Positions 5,254 to 5,303 of a stretch of DNA of 5,303 bases are shown in pieces. Position numbers and translations under genes: made by a program. The notes below the pieces were generated by a model. The model saw only the letters and a program-made list of their open reading frames with translations, was not told where the DNA came from and did no database searches. Origin of the DNA: Candidatus Hydrogenedentota bacterium (GTDB taxonomy: Bacteria > Hydrogenedentota > Hydrogenedentia > Hydrogenedentales > CAITNO01); the NCBI GenBank assembly GCA_023145975.1, contig JAGLCZ010000195.1:1-5303 (forward strand). Direction: 5' to 3'. The stretch's first letter is position 1. The number at the start of each line of letters is the position of its first letter.

Positions 5254-5303
5254 GAGGGAGTGCGGGAAATCATTTAGTGCGATATGGGATATTTGCGGTA
5301 GGG
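5254..5303. other. Downstream flank, nothing identified
   Basis: Fifty bases after the kinase stop codon. I see no convincing terminator hairpin, ribosome binding site with a usable start, or RNA gene before the window ends. Confidence 0.5.

Noticed and set aside
1..5303. CRISPR arrays, tRNA or rRNA genes, insertion sequences, attachment sites
   Set aside because: No regularly spaced repeats, cloverleaf-like sequences, transposase motifs or flanking terminal repeats were seen.

Overview
The window is bacterial and moderately AT-rich, with Shine-Dalgarno-type starts and recognisable sigma70-like promoters. Nothing fixes the species. The citrate synthase resembles the longer proteobacterial type. 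Zinc-ribbon Ser/Thr kinases are scattered through many phyla (deltaproteobacteria-like groups, PVC bacteria and others), so I leave the lineage open.

Left half, minus strand (1-1816): a complete gatB/yqeY-domain gene (1373-1816) is followed, after a 312-base gap, by citrate synthase (1-1060), whose 3' end lies outside the window. The gap holds a plausible citrate synthase promoter, a perfect 8-base inverted repeat at the predicted transcription start, a possible 14-codon leader peptide and a strong ribosome binding site. These are housekeeping genes.

Divergent promoter region (1817-2024): a -10/-35 pair faces each way. The rightward one has a perfect TATAAT and shows that the next gene starts at ATG 2025, not at an upstream GTG.

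Right half, plus strand (2025-5253): two related membrane proteins. The first (370 aa) has an N-terminal CxxC-X10-CxxC zinc ribbon, a charged/Ser-rich linker, one membrane helix and an extracytoplasmic C-terminal domain. The second (626 aa) has the same zinc ribbon, membrane helix and C-terminal domain, but with a complete Hanks-type Ser/Thr kinase domain and a long linker between ribbon and helix. The pair therefore looks like a transmembrane kinase and a kinase-less paralogue sharing an unrecognised sensor or assembly domain; this is the most interesting content of the window. I infer that they form mixed complexes or sense the same ligand, with the kinase-less protein as regulator, scaffold or substrate. 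The 235 bases between them are rich in secondary structure (a weak terminator, interleaved inverted repeats and two hairpins), suggesting the kinase gene is partly uncoupled from the first gene or regulated in its leader. The kinase gene also has a run of eight Gs in its linker, where slippage would release the kinase domain from the membrane. The last 50 bases (5254-5303) hold nothing I can identify.
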